Positions 9,075 through 18,127 of a stretch of 51,102 nucleotides of DNA are shown here, piece by piece. The stretch lies in IMG/VR virus record IMGVR_UViG_3300017527_000265, positions 1-51,102 of that record; one strand, written 5' to 3'. The DNA is from a virus. The notes under the pieces were generated by a model. It was not told the DNA's origin and did no database searches. It saw only the letters and a list, made by a program, of their open reading frames with translations. Position 1 is the first letter of the stretch; each line of letters opens with the position of its first letter. A program made the translations under genes and the position numbers.

Positions 9075-9132
9075 GACTTGGTGGGAAACTGACGTTGTTA
9101 ATGGTAAGCGTTATACGATAGAGCAGTTTAAA

Positions 9133-9660
9133 GTGGTTTTAAACGGCCATGCCGTGTCGAGAAAAGGTTGCTTGCAGCTTTTAAAATGGGTGAAAACCGT
9201 GTTGGATGTGGGTTGCGGTCTGGGCCTTGATTACGCGCTTTACCTTGAGCATGAAATCAATGTGGATTATGTCGGAATAGACGCCTGCAAGGGGTTTGTT
9301 GAGTATAACAAGAAATTGTATCCGGAAGCCAAGTTTATACACGGTAAGTCCTATGATTTACCATTTGACGACAAATCCTTTGACTTGGTGACTTGTCGGC
9401 ACGTTTTAGAGCATTTAAAGGAAGCCGAGCCTACTATAAGGCAAATGTGCCGGGTTGGAAATCAGGTGGGCATTGTCTGGTTCAACCCGCCGGGGGTGGA
9501 AAAAATTAAACTGACTAAAAAAGGATTTTACAAAAACACTTACTGCAAACAGAAACTAAAAAAACTTGTGGATGACTTAGGGTTTGCGCTTACTGTAAAG
9601 GATTTTAAACATTCGGGTAAAAGAATCCATCAATTATGGCACCTGACACCATCAACATAG
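9133..9660 (+). CDS. Class I SAM-dependent methyltransferase (start uncertain, likely 9071)
   Basis: Motif I VLDVGCGLG (residues 23-31 from the GTG at 9133), an acidic loop YVGID, and FDLVTCRHVLEHL are classic small-molecule/protein methyltransferase motifs. The GTG at 9133 has no ribosome site. The same frame stays open upstream to 9037 and reads like coding sequence (TWWETDVVNGKRYTIEQFK, then VVLNGHAVSRKG). An ATG at 9071 overlaps the previous stop but is in a different frame; one extra base after it would join the frames. The annotated start may therefore be an artefact of a one-base loss. Substrate unknown; neighbours suggest glycan or virion modification. Confidence 0.7.
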   Translation: MVLNGHAVSRKGCLQLLKWVKTVLDVGCGLGLDYALYLEHEINVDYVGIDACKGFVEYNKKLYPEAKFIHGKSYDLPFDDKSFDLVTCRHVLEHLKEAEPTIRQMCRVGNQVGIVWFNPPGVEKIKLTKKGFYKNTYCKQKLKKLVDDLGFALTVKDFKHSGKRIHQLWHLTPST

Positions 9661-10223
9661 TGGGTCGTGGAACCGGCATGGAATTGGCCCCTAAAGAAAA
9701 TTGCTGGGGCATAAACATGGTTATCTTTGAACGGGGCATTGACGTTCATTTTGATATGCATCAAGAAGGCAAGATGGCTCCCCACCAGATTGCAAGGCGC
9801 AAGGAAGTTATTAAAGTCGCCAATGAAAAGCACATCCCCGTTTATGCCTGTGATGCGATTGAGGACACAACTTATGTCCGGTATCCGATAGAAGATGTTA
9901 TTTCTGAATTTCCAACTGGTTATTTTTCAAATGGTGTGTGTTACATGATTGCTTTGGCACTTTTAAACGGGGTGAAAGAACTAAACTTTTATGGCGTAAA
10001 CCATTCTAAAAAGAACAATATTTTCGATGAATACACCATACAGAAACCGGGTGTTGATTATTGGTTGGGGGCGGCTATGAGCAGAGGGGTTGAGTATAAT
10101 GTGCATGGTGCGTTATCGGAGATAGGCAAGACATTATACAACCGGGCTTACGGGTATGACATATCTCAGGAAGCGATGATTAAAAAGTATCGGAAGGAAC
10201 AATCATGGAAGAAGACAGGATAG
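9636..10223 (+). CDS. MAF/DUF115-like hypothetical protein (195 aa)
   Basis: Overlaps the methyltransferase by 25 bases. The N-terminus has a Rossmann-like start (INIVGRGTGME) and the middle has a helical GVCYMIALALLNGVKELNFYG segment. This faintly recalls the MAF/DUF115 domain linked to sugar handling in motility-associated loci, and the glycosyltransferase and methyltransferase neighbours fit such a role. I am not sure of the family; no catalytic residues are certain. Confidence 0.45.
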   Translation: MAPDTINIVGRGTGMELAPKENCWGINMVIFERGIDVHFDMHQEGKMAPHQIARRKEVIKVANEKHIPVYACDAIEDTTYVRYPIEDVISEFPTGYFSNGVCYMIALALLNGVKELNFYGVNHSKKNNIFDEYTIQKPGVDYWLGAAMSRGVEYNVHGALSEIGKTLYNRAYGYDISQEAMIKKYRKEQSWKKTG

Positions 10224-10387
10224 ACGAATTGTATTCTCGTCTTGATTTAATGCAATCGTATATGGAGCATTTAGGGGACCGGATTAATTTTCTAATCGGT
10301 ATGCAGCGCAATGCGAAATTAAGTTCAGTACCGCCGCCTTCATTGTCAGATCGTAAGGCGAAGATTATGTTGGCAATGGACGAATAA
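10205..10387 (+). CDS. Small hypothetical helical protein (60 aa)
   Basis: Overlaps the preceding gene by 19 bases and the next by one. The first 40 residues (RIDELYSRLDLMQSYMEHLG) form a short amphipathic, coiled-coil-like helix. No family recognised. The tight overlaps on both sides support it as a real gene in the operon. Confidence 0.55.
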   Translation: MEEDRIDELYSRLDLMQSYMEHLGDRINFLIGMQRNAKLSSVPPPSLSDRKAKIMLAMDE

Positions 10388-10686
10388 TGTCACAGTATAT
10401 TTACAAACCGTCTGTTACGACTTCATCCGGCACATGGACAGGGGACACAATGAAAATTGTTCCCGGTATTTGCTTTCAGGTATATGTGAAAGCAGCCACG
10501 GGATCTACTGTTTTTGATATAAAAATCGAAGACGCCTATGATGTTGAGGTACAGAAAATCACTGACATTACAGGGGTTGTCAACGATCTTACGAAGTTCC
10601 CGGTGGAAGGTGTTCTAACCGTTACAATCGAAAACGCAACGGCTGACGAGGCCTTTACCTTAAAAATAGTGGTTGAGGAATTTTAA
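10387..10686 (+). CDS. Small beta-rich structural protein (99 aa)
   Basis: Overlaps both neighbours by one base (TAATG arrangement). The composition is alternating Thr/Val/Ile strands (FDIKIEDAYDVEV, VLTVTIENATADEAF), typical of a small beta-sandwich in virions. No cysteines, membrane segment or known motif. Specific role unknown. Confidence 0.55.
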   Translation: MSQYIYKPSVTTSSGTWTGDTMKIVPGICFQVYVKAATGSTVFDIKIEDAYDVEVQKITDITGVVNDLTKFPVEGVLTVTIENATADEAFTLKIVVEEF

Positions 10687-11378
10687 TGGACCCTCAAGGA
10701 CGTATAACCACCAGAAATGGACTGTGGGTTTGGAACTCGTCTACTTCAGATTGGGAGAAGATGCTCCAGCCCAAGACAACTGACAACGCTGAAGTTTACG
10801 GATATAACGGTACAAACTGGCAGCCGGTTAGGCTTGACCTGACCACAAGAACGGTATCCACGACATCGTATCCCCACAGCGAAATACACGGCGGCTCTGG
10901 CTGGGATTTAACAGATGTGGTGACGATTCCAGCAGATGATGTTTATGATATTCAGATCACAACCGCTGATGTAAGCCCAAAACACGCTCATCTTACAATT
11001 GACTTTTATTCTGAACAAGCAATTGAGTGGTGGCTTTGGGAGAATGTGGCAATCGGCTTGGCTGGCTCTGGCTTAACCCAGCGCAATCATAGACGGCCAT
11101 CGGGTGATGCGGGTTCCATACTTGCGATTGCTGGTATTGCAAACGAATCAATTGCCAATGCCAACACGGACACAGCTATTGGAAGCGCAACTCAGGTAGC
11201 ACACGGCAAGGTAGGGTCGGGTGAAAAAAAGACAAAGAGTGGTGGTGGTGGTGACAGTCGAGAAGAATGGATTCTCAAACCAGATGAGGACTACAGTTTG
11301 AGGTTTTTTAACTTAGGCACAGAGGGTTATGTGTCATATCACCTGGATTGGTACGAACACACAGATAAAGCAGCATGA
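10686..11378 (+). CDS. Beta-rich structural protein (230 aa)
   Basis: Starts in the TAATG overlap with the previous gene. The N-terminus has a phage-structural pattern of short Trp-containing strands (GLWVWNSSTSDWEKM, VYGYNGTNWQPV), and the middle is beta-rich. A flexible stretch with four Gly (KTKSGGGGDS) lies near residue 188. Likely a virion protein by context; no enzymatic motif seen. Confidence 0.5.
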   Translation: MDPQGRITTRNGLWVWNSSTSDWEKMLQPKTTDNAEVYGYNGTNWQPVRLDLTTRTVSTTSYPHSEIHGGSGWDLTDVVTIPADDVYDIQITTADVSPKHAHLTIDFYSEQAIEWWLWENVAIGLAGSGLTQRNHRRPSGDAGSILAIAGIANESIANANTDTAIGSATQVAHGKVGSGEKKTKSGGGGDSREEWILKPDEDYSLRFFNLGTEGYVSYHLDWYEHTDKAA

Positions 11379-11420
11379 TGAAATTTGCGATATTCAGAGA
11401 AATTATAAAAAGGAGGAAAC

Positions 11421-12023
11421 ATGATTAAATTTTTTGGAGAAGCAGACAGACAAGGCAAGAAAAAAACCGGGGCAATTCGATCAGAATACCCCACTTGGTA
11501 TCATCCGGTAAGAGTGGATATGTTGCAAGAAGAAGTTAACAGGGCCGAGCATCAATTAGCATCCGGTGCGATTGATAAACTGCCGAACACCGCAGAGTTT
11601 AGAAACGAACTGGAAAGAAAAAAAGTCCTTTTAGCGCAAATCCAAGAAGATAAGCCCATTCTAAACGGCAAGGACAAAGACCGAGTGGCGAATATTTATC
11701 AAAGTCTAAGCGGTCAGATCAGGGATTTAATGCCGACTTACACGGATATGAACAAGGGTCTTGCCAACGCCCACGACGAGAACCGCAAAGAGCAAAAACC
11801 GTGTGTGGATATTTCCGGGTTTAAAGATGTCGTTAGGGAATGTGGTGTACCGCTTGAAAAAGGGGCCAATAAAATCACCAGAAAGCAGGCAACAAGGGTT
11901 TGGAAGATTGCCGGTGCTGCTTTAGGTGAAGTTTCGAATGTCGAGTATCTAAGACGTGACGAGAAGACCGGCACGTTTAAACCAGAAAGAACCATTGAAC
12001 AAATGATGATGGAAGACAGCTAA
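11421..12023 (+). CDS. Hypothetical protein in connector region (200 aa)
   Basis: Good ribosome site (AAGGAGGAAAC). The protein is helical and highly charged with no Gly-rich beta pattern, unlike its neighbours. The C-terminal ITRKQATRVWKIAGAALGE could be a small folded domain. It sits just before the adaptor gene. I do not recognise the family. Confidence 0.5.
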   Translation: MIKFFGEADRQGKKKTGAIRSEYPTWYHPVRVDMLQEEVNRAEHQLASGAIDKLPNTAEFRNELERKKVLLAQIQEDKPILNGKDKDRVANIYQSLSGQIRDLMPTYTDMNKGLANAHDENRKEQKPCVDISGFKDVVRECGVPLEKGANKITRKQATRVWKIAGAALGEVSNVEYLRRDEKTGTFKPERTIEQMMMEDS

Positions 12024-12940
12024 TGGACGGTAAAACCGCATTATATAGTTTACGGCAGTTGCTTGAAGAAGACGCTTCATCCGGGTTTATAGATGATTTG
12101 ACATCTTACCAGTTTATAAACGAAGCAGCGGTGGATCTTCAGCAGCGCACGAAATACTTAAAAGGTGAGGACTCTATCACGACGGTTGCAGACACCGCTT
12201 CTTACGACCTTGCGGCAGATTACATGGGTCTTTATCTTAAAAATCGTTCTAAAAGATATTTCATCAAATATAATGACGGTACGAACAACACTTACGTCAC
12301 CTGGATTGCGTATGAATCGTTGTTATTGGGTGATAACAGCGAGAACGACGCGTCAGTACCGGGCAGTTTTTCGATTAAGGATAAGTCCTCTCTGGCATCT
12401 CAGGTGGCGGGAGCTACAACGGCGGCGGGAGCAGCTACAGGTGGGAAATCCACATTGACTGATACATCAGAAGATTTTTCAGATGTTGAGGCCGGTGATT
12501 GGGTGCATAACACCACTGACGGTTCACATGGGATTGTTGTATCAAAAACCAGTACCACAGTTCTTACCACAGCTTTATTTAACGGAACAGACGATGATTG
12601 GACTTCGGCAGATTCATATGTGATTCAACCTCAGGGAAGATTGCAAATCGTGTTTGATCCACCGTGTTCGACGGGTTCTCACACGGCAACTGTGTATTAT
12701 TTACAACGCCCTGCTCCGGTATATTCCGATTATGACGTATTCAGGTTCCCAAGAGAGTTCACCCCTGCTTTGGTTAAATACGCTGCATGGTTATATAAAT
12801 ATCGGGACAGAGAGCCTAATTATGGAGATAAATGGTATTTATATTACGATAGTCAGGCTAGAAAAATGGCAGATCAGACAAATCACATGCTCAGACGAAA
12901 AAACTTCACAGTTAATCTAAAGGCGCGAAATGGCAGATAA
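12023..12940 (+). CDS. Head-tail adaptor protein with inserted beta domain (305 aa)
   Basis: Resembles P22 gp4/SU10-type adaptors that attach below the portal: an N-terminal helical part (ALYSLRQLLEED, FINEAAVDLQQRTKYL), then a beta part (TASYDLAADY), and a C-terminal helix (PALVKYAAWLYKYRD). Residues about 143-202 (STLTDTSEDFSDVEAGDWV to SYVIQ) form a self-contained TDGS-type beta insertion seen in several phage structural proteins. The gene overlaps the preceding one by one base and the following nozzle-like gene by 11 bases. Confidence 0.6.
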   Translation: MDGKTALYSLRQLLEEDASSGFIDDLTSYQFINEAAVDLQQRTKYLKGEDSITTVADTASYDLAADYMGLYLKNRSKRYFIKYNDGTNNTYVTWIAYESLLLGDNSENDASVPGSFSIKDKSSLASQVAGATTAAGAATGGKSTLTDTSEDFSDVEAGDWVHNTTDGSHGIVVSKTSTTVLTTALFNGTDDDWTSADSYVIQPQGRLQIVFDPPCSTGSHTATVYYLQRPAPVYSDYDVFRFPREFTPALVKYAAWLYKYRDREPNYGDKWYLYYDSQARKMADQTNHMLRRKNFTVNLKARNGR

Positions 12941-15900
12941 GGAGCTAAAAGCCAAACAGATTTTACTAAAGGGTAAATTAAGAAGTTCAGATGATTCTGT
13001 GGCTATTGGTGAGGACTTTCAGCAATTAACGAACTTAAGATATACCGATACCCACCCGCAAGGTGTGTCTGGTATGACAAAGATTAACACTACCGCGCTT
13101 TCTTCATACCCAACGATTAAAAGCGGGTTTCATCTTAGAAAAGACCTTCCCGCAGAATCAAACGTAGTTGTTCAGGCATTTAACTCCGGTGGCACCGAGG
13201 CTAAGTATTACAAAAATTCCACAGCTATTCCAAGTGCCGGAGATTTTACGGCAACCGCCCTTTTAACTCAAAGTGGTACACCAGGCACAGCTAACTGGTC
13301 AAAAGCGCCTAACGGTAATCTGGTGATGTGTGATGGAAAGGGAACTTATATCTGGGGTGGGTCTGAGATAAGAGTGGGGTCATTTATCAATTATTCACCG
13401 GATAATTCTTTTTGGTATAATTACACAGACAGGGTTCAAAACGATCTGTCAACCGGGGCTGCGAATCTAGCCACGATGTATCGTGTGACTGAAAGTGTGG
13501 ATTCTGATGTCATGTTGTTGCTGCATTTAAACAATAACGTCACCGACACTAGCCCAGCGACGATACATACGGTTGCAAATTATACTCGCTCAAATGGTTC
13601 TATTTCTAATGAGCACATGACGACTCTAACCGGCTGGGCAGACGGTGACGGGGCGGGGGCGGCAGCAGCAAGTACGCAAGGGCCGTATGGTGGGTATGAA
13701 ACCTTTAAATTCGACGGGGGAACTGCTCAAGACGGAACGGCTCACGCTACCAGGACAAAAGATGTCGGTACTATTGGCGACACGGCTCACGTTATATCTA
13801 TCAGAATGTATAATGATTTAGTCGGTGCTTTAGCTGCTGATGACGAGTTTCGCTTGACAGTAGACGGGGCGACCTATCAGTTGATTGTAAAATGGTGCAG
13901 CGATGGCCTTTTTGTGTATGATGGGGCGTCTTACAACGAGGTAGGAACGAATATCGTTAATGCAGATGCGTGGAACGAATGGACGTTTGACGTAGACGCG
14001 ACGACTCCTGGTTCAGCGACTTGCACGGTTTATAAAAACGGTGTGTCACAGGCCACAGGAGTTGATTGCAGCAATGTTCCGACCGGAACTGATGGAACCA
14101 TAGAACTAAAGCAGAACTCCCAAACAACGGCTTCTCAGATAAGCTACGTTGATTGGGTAAAAGTTGGGCTGGCAACCACAGCGGTTACGTTTTCCACCAC
14201 AAAGGTTTTCGGAACCCACTCGGCTGTGTTTTCAGGTGCGGATTGGTTGGAAATTCCAGACGACGCTGATTTTGATTTTTCAGCCGGTATATTTACAATA
14301 GACGGAAGGTTCAGAGTAGATAACCTGACAACTAATCATCCTATATGGTATCAGCAAATAGACAGGGTGGGGGCCGCAGAAGACACGTTTTTAGTGCATA
14401 TTGATACTAACGGTGCAGTTAGTTTATCAATCTATGATGATGGTGCTCAGACTATTGCATTGGCAACCCCGAACAGCACTATTGCGGCAGATACTTGGTA
14501 TCACATTGCGATTGTCGAAAATGGAGATGATTGGTATATATTTGTTGATGGAATTTTAAAGGGTTATTTAGACGATTCAAGCCGTGCTGAAAATTACACA
14601 TCTGCTGTTTTAATCGGAAGAAGTGACGGTGCGGCTCCTGTTTATTATGATGGGTTCGTAGATGAATTAAGGGTGTCTGATTCTGCCAGATGGACGACAA
14701 ACTTTGAAGTGCCGCTGGCAGCATACGCAAGTAACACCTATACAACTTATTTATACGTGGGAAGCCCACGGCCTTTGCAGGGGATTAAGTTTTATATCGG
14801 GACTGCAAACGCGACGGCTGGCACATCAACAGTTGAATATTGGGCGGGGTCTTCATTCACTGAGGTAGGATCTTTATCAGACGGGACGACTGCAAGTTCC
14901 AGTAAACCATTGGCTGTAACCGGCACTATGAGCTTTGACAGTACTGAGGCTGTAGCAGAGCCTTCTATCATAGATGGTATTGTCCTATACTGGTATCGTA
15001 TTTCTATCTCTGAATTAGACGCCACTACGACAGTTTATTCAGTGTCTTTAGATGCTCCTATGCAGACGATAAAAGACACCTGGGACGGGATTGAAGTTCC
15101 AGAGCTTTCTTTTAAACATTGGGACGATGATTTAGATAAATATATAGATTTTACAACAAATGTTTATGAAGACAGTTACGTAACAGATTACACAAATACT
15201 TATGCTGAATTGGATTCGGCAACCACATCTGATCATTTAATCGCAGGATTTGCGACAGAACAAATGGGTCTTGTGTTTAGACTCATACCAAGTATGGAAA
15301 ATTCCACTGCCAACACGATAGCCACTATATATTACTGGAATGGGACGGCCTGGGCAACGGTGGGAACCTTAACTGACGGTACGAGTGAAAACAGTATATC
15401 TTTTGCAAAAAGTGGTACAATTTCATGGAACCCTGTCACCGCAGGGACAGAATTAAAAAAAGAAATCTCAAACGAAGTTCCGTTATATTATTATAAAATA
15501 TCATTTTCGCAAGCCCTAGATTCAGAAGTTGAGTTGTATTACGTTGCTGGGATAACCGCACCTATCACGATAAACGCATTCAAGTACCCATTTTACGCAG
15601 GCGATTCTGTTTGGCTTTTAAACGAATTAAATAAAGACCGAAACAGGGTTTTAAGATCAGTTCCCGGTCATGCCGACACTTGGAACGGAGATTTGGCACT
15701 TTCTTTTACCGTGGGAGATGACAAGGATCTTATAGCCGGTGAAGCGATTTATATGCAGATTGGAACTAATTTGTATGAAGTTTTGGTATTATGTAAGAAG
15801 TCAGAGACTTGGATGGTTATACCTGGAGTGGATTCTTTGGAAAAATTCTTGGTGGACGCTACCAAAGGATGTACGGCGGCAGGAACGATGAGAACCGCAT

Positions 15901-16676
15901 CTTTAGGCGCGAAAGACGCTTTAGGAACAAAAAGAAATGTTGTTATATGGCAGGGTACAAACGCAATTCATTTATACGATGGACGGGCGGTTTTAGATAT
16001 TGATGACGATATTGCTGATTATTTTGACAGGCGCAAAAGCTATGCCATAAACACATCCTACGTGAGTGCGTCGCAGAGTTTTTTTGATGAAAATAACCAT
16101 TACCATTGGAAGTTTGCGTCAGGGACTTCAACCACTTTAAATAAGGAACTAGTTTACGATACAGACAGAAGCCGATGGTACGAGATTGACCGGGGAACTG
16201 CCAAGTATCTACAGTGTGGAATAGAAGTTGAAGACACCAACGGTAATAAATATTCCTATGGTGCTATCAGCCAATACATGGAAAGGCTCGAAAACGGAAC
16301 TGATTTTGACGGAACTGATATTACGCACACGCTTCATACTGGCGATATTCCGGTTGCAGAGTCAATAGCTCATTTAAGCAAGGTTGATGCGTTGGGTTTA
16401 ACGTGTTTGGCGACCAACACGACCACCAATACGATTTCAGGTTCTTACTATCGAGATGGGGCGACCACCGCTGATGAAACTTTTACATTAGCGCCGCAAA
16501 AGACAGGTAAAAGAATAGCGACCCCGACCACCCAGGACATTAAGCAGCAAGGAAGTGGCATCTATCATTCCTTTAAACTGGTGATGATAACCGATGACGA
16601 GACTATCGGATTTGAGCCGATGTATTTATACGCATATTACAAAGTTGTACGTTCTAAATTACTTGGAGGGTCATAG
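12930..16676 (+). CDS. Tail nozzle/hub-like protein with LamG-type insertions (1248 aa)
   Basis: The N-terminal 170 residues (DFQQLTNLRYTDTHPQGVSGM, followed by short Trp/Gly strands) and the C-terminal 400 residues look like the beta-propeller tail hub of P22-like podoviruses. Inserted between are jelly-roll regions: residues about 195-420 (KFDGG, VYKNGVSQATG) and a clear LamG/concanavalin-like domain at about 430-600 (DTWYHIAIVENGDDWYIFVD, FVDELRVSD). Such domains usually bind glycans. Length is well above the P22 gp10 type because of these insertions. Role: closing the tail and probably touching surface polysaccharide (inference). Confidence 0.6.
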   Translation: MADKELKAKQILLKGKLRSSDDSVAIGEDFQQLTNLRYTDTHPQGVSGMTKINTTALSSYPTIKSGFHLRKDLPAESNVVVQAFNSGGTEAKYYKNSTAIPSAGDFTATALLTQSGTPGTANWSKAPNGNLVMCDGKGTYIWGGSEIRVGSFINYSPDNSFWYNYTDRVQNDLSTGAANLATMYRVTESVDSDVMLLLHLNNNVTDTSPATIHTVANYTRSNGSISNEHMTTLTGWADGDGAGAAAASTQGPYGGYETFKFDGGTAQDGTAHATRTKDVGTIGDTAHVISIRMYNDLVGALAADDEFRLTVDGATYQLIVKWCSDGLFVYDGASYNEVGTNIVNADAWNEWTFDVDATTPGSATCTVYKNGVSQATGVDCSNVPTGTDGTIELKQNSQTTASQISYVDWVKVGLATTAVTFSTTKVFGTHSAVFSGADWLEIPDDADFDFSAGIFTIDGRFRVDNLTTNHPIWYQQIDRVGAAEDTFLVHIDTNGAVSLSIYDDGAQTIALATPNSTIAADTWYHIAIVENGDDWYIFVDGILKGYLDDSSRAENYTSAVLIGRSDGAAPVYYDGFVDELRVSDSARWTTNFEVPLAAYASNTYTTYLYVGSPRPLQGIKFYIGTANATAGTSTVEYWAGSSFTEVGSLSDGTTASSSKPLAVTGTMSFDSTEAVAEPSIIDGIVLYWYRISISELDATTTVYSVSLDAPMQTIKDTWDGIEVPELSFKHWDDDLDKYIDFTTNVYEDSYVTDYTNTYAELDSATTSDHLIAGFATEQMGLVFRLIPSMENSTANTIATIYYWNGTAWATVGTLTDGTSENSISFAKSGTISWNPVTAGTELKKEISNEVPLYYYKISFSQALDSEVELYYVAGITAPITINAFKYPFYAGDSVWLLNELNKDRNRVLRSVPGHADTWNGDLALSFTVGDDKDLIAGEAIYMQIGTNLYEVLVLCKKSETWMVIPGVDSLEKFLVDATKGCTAAGTMRTASLGAKDALGTKRNVVIWQGTNAIHLYDGRAVLDIDDDIADYFDRRKSYAINTSYVSASQSFFDENNHYHWKFASGTSTTLNKELVYDTDRSRWYEIDRGTAKYLQCGIEVEDTNGNKYSYGAISQYMERLENGTDFDGTDITHTLHTGDIPVAESIAHLSKVDALGLTCLATNTTTNTISGSYYRDGATTADETFTLAPQKTGKRIATPTTQDIKQQGSGIYHSFKLVMITDDETIGFEPMYLYAYYKVVRSKLLGGS

Positions 16677-18127
16677 TGGGCCGTGCGGATAGATACTCAG
16701 CTATTCAAGGTTCTATGGGTGAAGAAGTCGATGCCGAAAAACTGATGTTTTTTGAACGGTTGGACGACCATGAAATGAGAAACGAAAGGGCGGCGGTGCT
16801 AAAACGGTTAAGCATTTCAAGTCTGCCGAGTACGGGAACACCACTTGACGCAAGCCCAAGGGAAATAGAAGGTCATATGGGCAAAGCTGTGTTGGATTAT
16901 TTCAAGGGCAATTTAATGGGCGAACCTCCCGAGGGAAAGTGGTTTGAGCGAACCGGTAAAGAGGGGCCTTCATTATATGCCGAGCCAAAGATAAATTGGG
17001 AAATGGGCGAGGTAGACGGATTTCACGGAGGGGGCGTGTTTAGAAAATTTAGCGATAAATACATGAAGTCTGGTACAGGCGGTCACGTTTTTGGCTGGGG
17101 TCATTATGTGAGTGAAGAGAAGGGTGTTGGCAAGTATTATGCTGAGTTGTATCAAAAAGAAAAAGGCGCACCCGATATGTTTAGAACATCAGTTCGGGGT
17201 AAAACGGATTGGCTTGGAAAACAACCAGAATGGTTGCGAAACGAAGTTGCTGATTTATACAGAAATAATGTTCCAGTTTCTGAGTGGGCTGATTTTTTAA
17301 AGGGGCGTAAGGAAGCATTTTCCCGTTCAATAAAGGTCAACCAGGAAAGGTTAAAAACATCTACGCAACCGTGGATTGAAGAAGCCAATATTGAAAATGC
17401 CAAGCAAGCACTGAAGCCGATGGATGATTTAATTGGTGATTTGAAGAAGGGTGTGGTTAAAAAGGCTGAAGGTTCTAATGTTGCCGGACAATACAAAGTA
17501 AAGCTATTCAAGGGCAAGTCCCCTGACGAGTACACTTTCTTGGATTGGGATAAGCCTATGCCCAAAGCTGATATTGCAAAAATTAAAGCACAGGCTCAAA
17601 AAGAGGGCATCTTAGACGAAATAGAAAACATGGGCGGTCTTAATATACAGGCAGAGCATAGTGGCGAAGCGTTGTATAAGACACTTACCTTGGCTCTTGA
17701 CGAAAAAGAAGCCGCCTCAAAATTCTTAGACCGAGCAGGCATAAGCGGCATACGGTATCCGGTTGGGTCGTTGAGCGGTCCACAAAGAAGGACATACCTT
17801 TTAAGTGGTGAGAAGTTGCCACAGCAAGCGGGAGTTATAGCAAGATGGGCGAGGGATAAGACGCTGTCCGATGACACTTTCAAAGAAATACTGGATAGAG
17901 AAATTGGCAGGATAGAAAACATTCATAAATATGGTGTATATTCAGATCTTGAAGAAGGTGTCAGGAAAAGCCTTGTCAAAAAATTAAGGTCTGCAAAAAG
18001 ATCAGATTTCGGCGTTGAGGAACTAAAGAAAAACTACGTAATATTCGACCCCAAGAACATAGAGATCATGGAAGGGCCGGGGTATCATCATTTGCTCAAG
18101 CCGGGGTATCCGAAAGGAAATAAATAA
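16676..18127 (+). CDS. ADP-ribosyltransferase-like (ART-PolyVal type) protein (483 aa)
   Basis: GTG start with GGAGGG ribosome site, overlapping the nozzle stop. The core has ART-like elements in order: FHGGG (H117), GHVFGWGHYVSE (139-147, a Tyr motif), YKVKLF, LDWDKPM (289-295), GEALY (330-334), ASKFLDRAGISGIRY (347-361), and NYVIFDPKNIEI (453-464). This matches the phage polyvalent-protein ART family, which transfers ADP-ribose from NAD+ to a target. Long insertions (about 165-270 and 362-450) separate the parts. It heads the ejection-protein cluster, so delivery into the host with DNA is plausible (inference); the catalytic Glu is not assigned. Confidence 0.65.
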   Translation: MGRADRYSAIQGSMGEEVDAEKLMFFERLDDHEMRNERAAVLKRLSISSLPSTGTPLDASPREIEGHMGKAVLDYFKGNLMGEPPEGKWFERTGKEGPSLYAEPKINWEMGEVDGFHGGGVFRKFSDKYMKSGTGGHVFGWGHYVSEEKGVGKYYAELYQKEKGAPDMFRTSVRGKTDWLGKQPEWLRNEVADLYRNNVPVSEWADFLKGRKEAFSRSIKVNQERLKTSTQPWIEEANIENAKQALKPMDDLIGDLKKGVVKKAEGSNVAGQYKVKLFKGKSPDEYTFLDWDKPMPKADIAKIKAQAQKEGILDEIENMGGLNIQAEHSGEALYKTLTLALDEKEAASKFLDRAGISGIRYPVGSLSGPQRRTYLLSGEKLPQQAGVIARWARDKTLSDDTFKEILDREIGRIENIHKYGVYSDLEEGVRKSLVKKLRSAKRSDFGVEELKKNYVIFDPKNIEIMEGPGYHHLLKPGYPKGNK

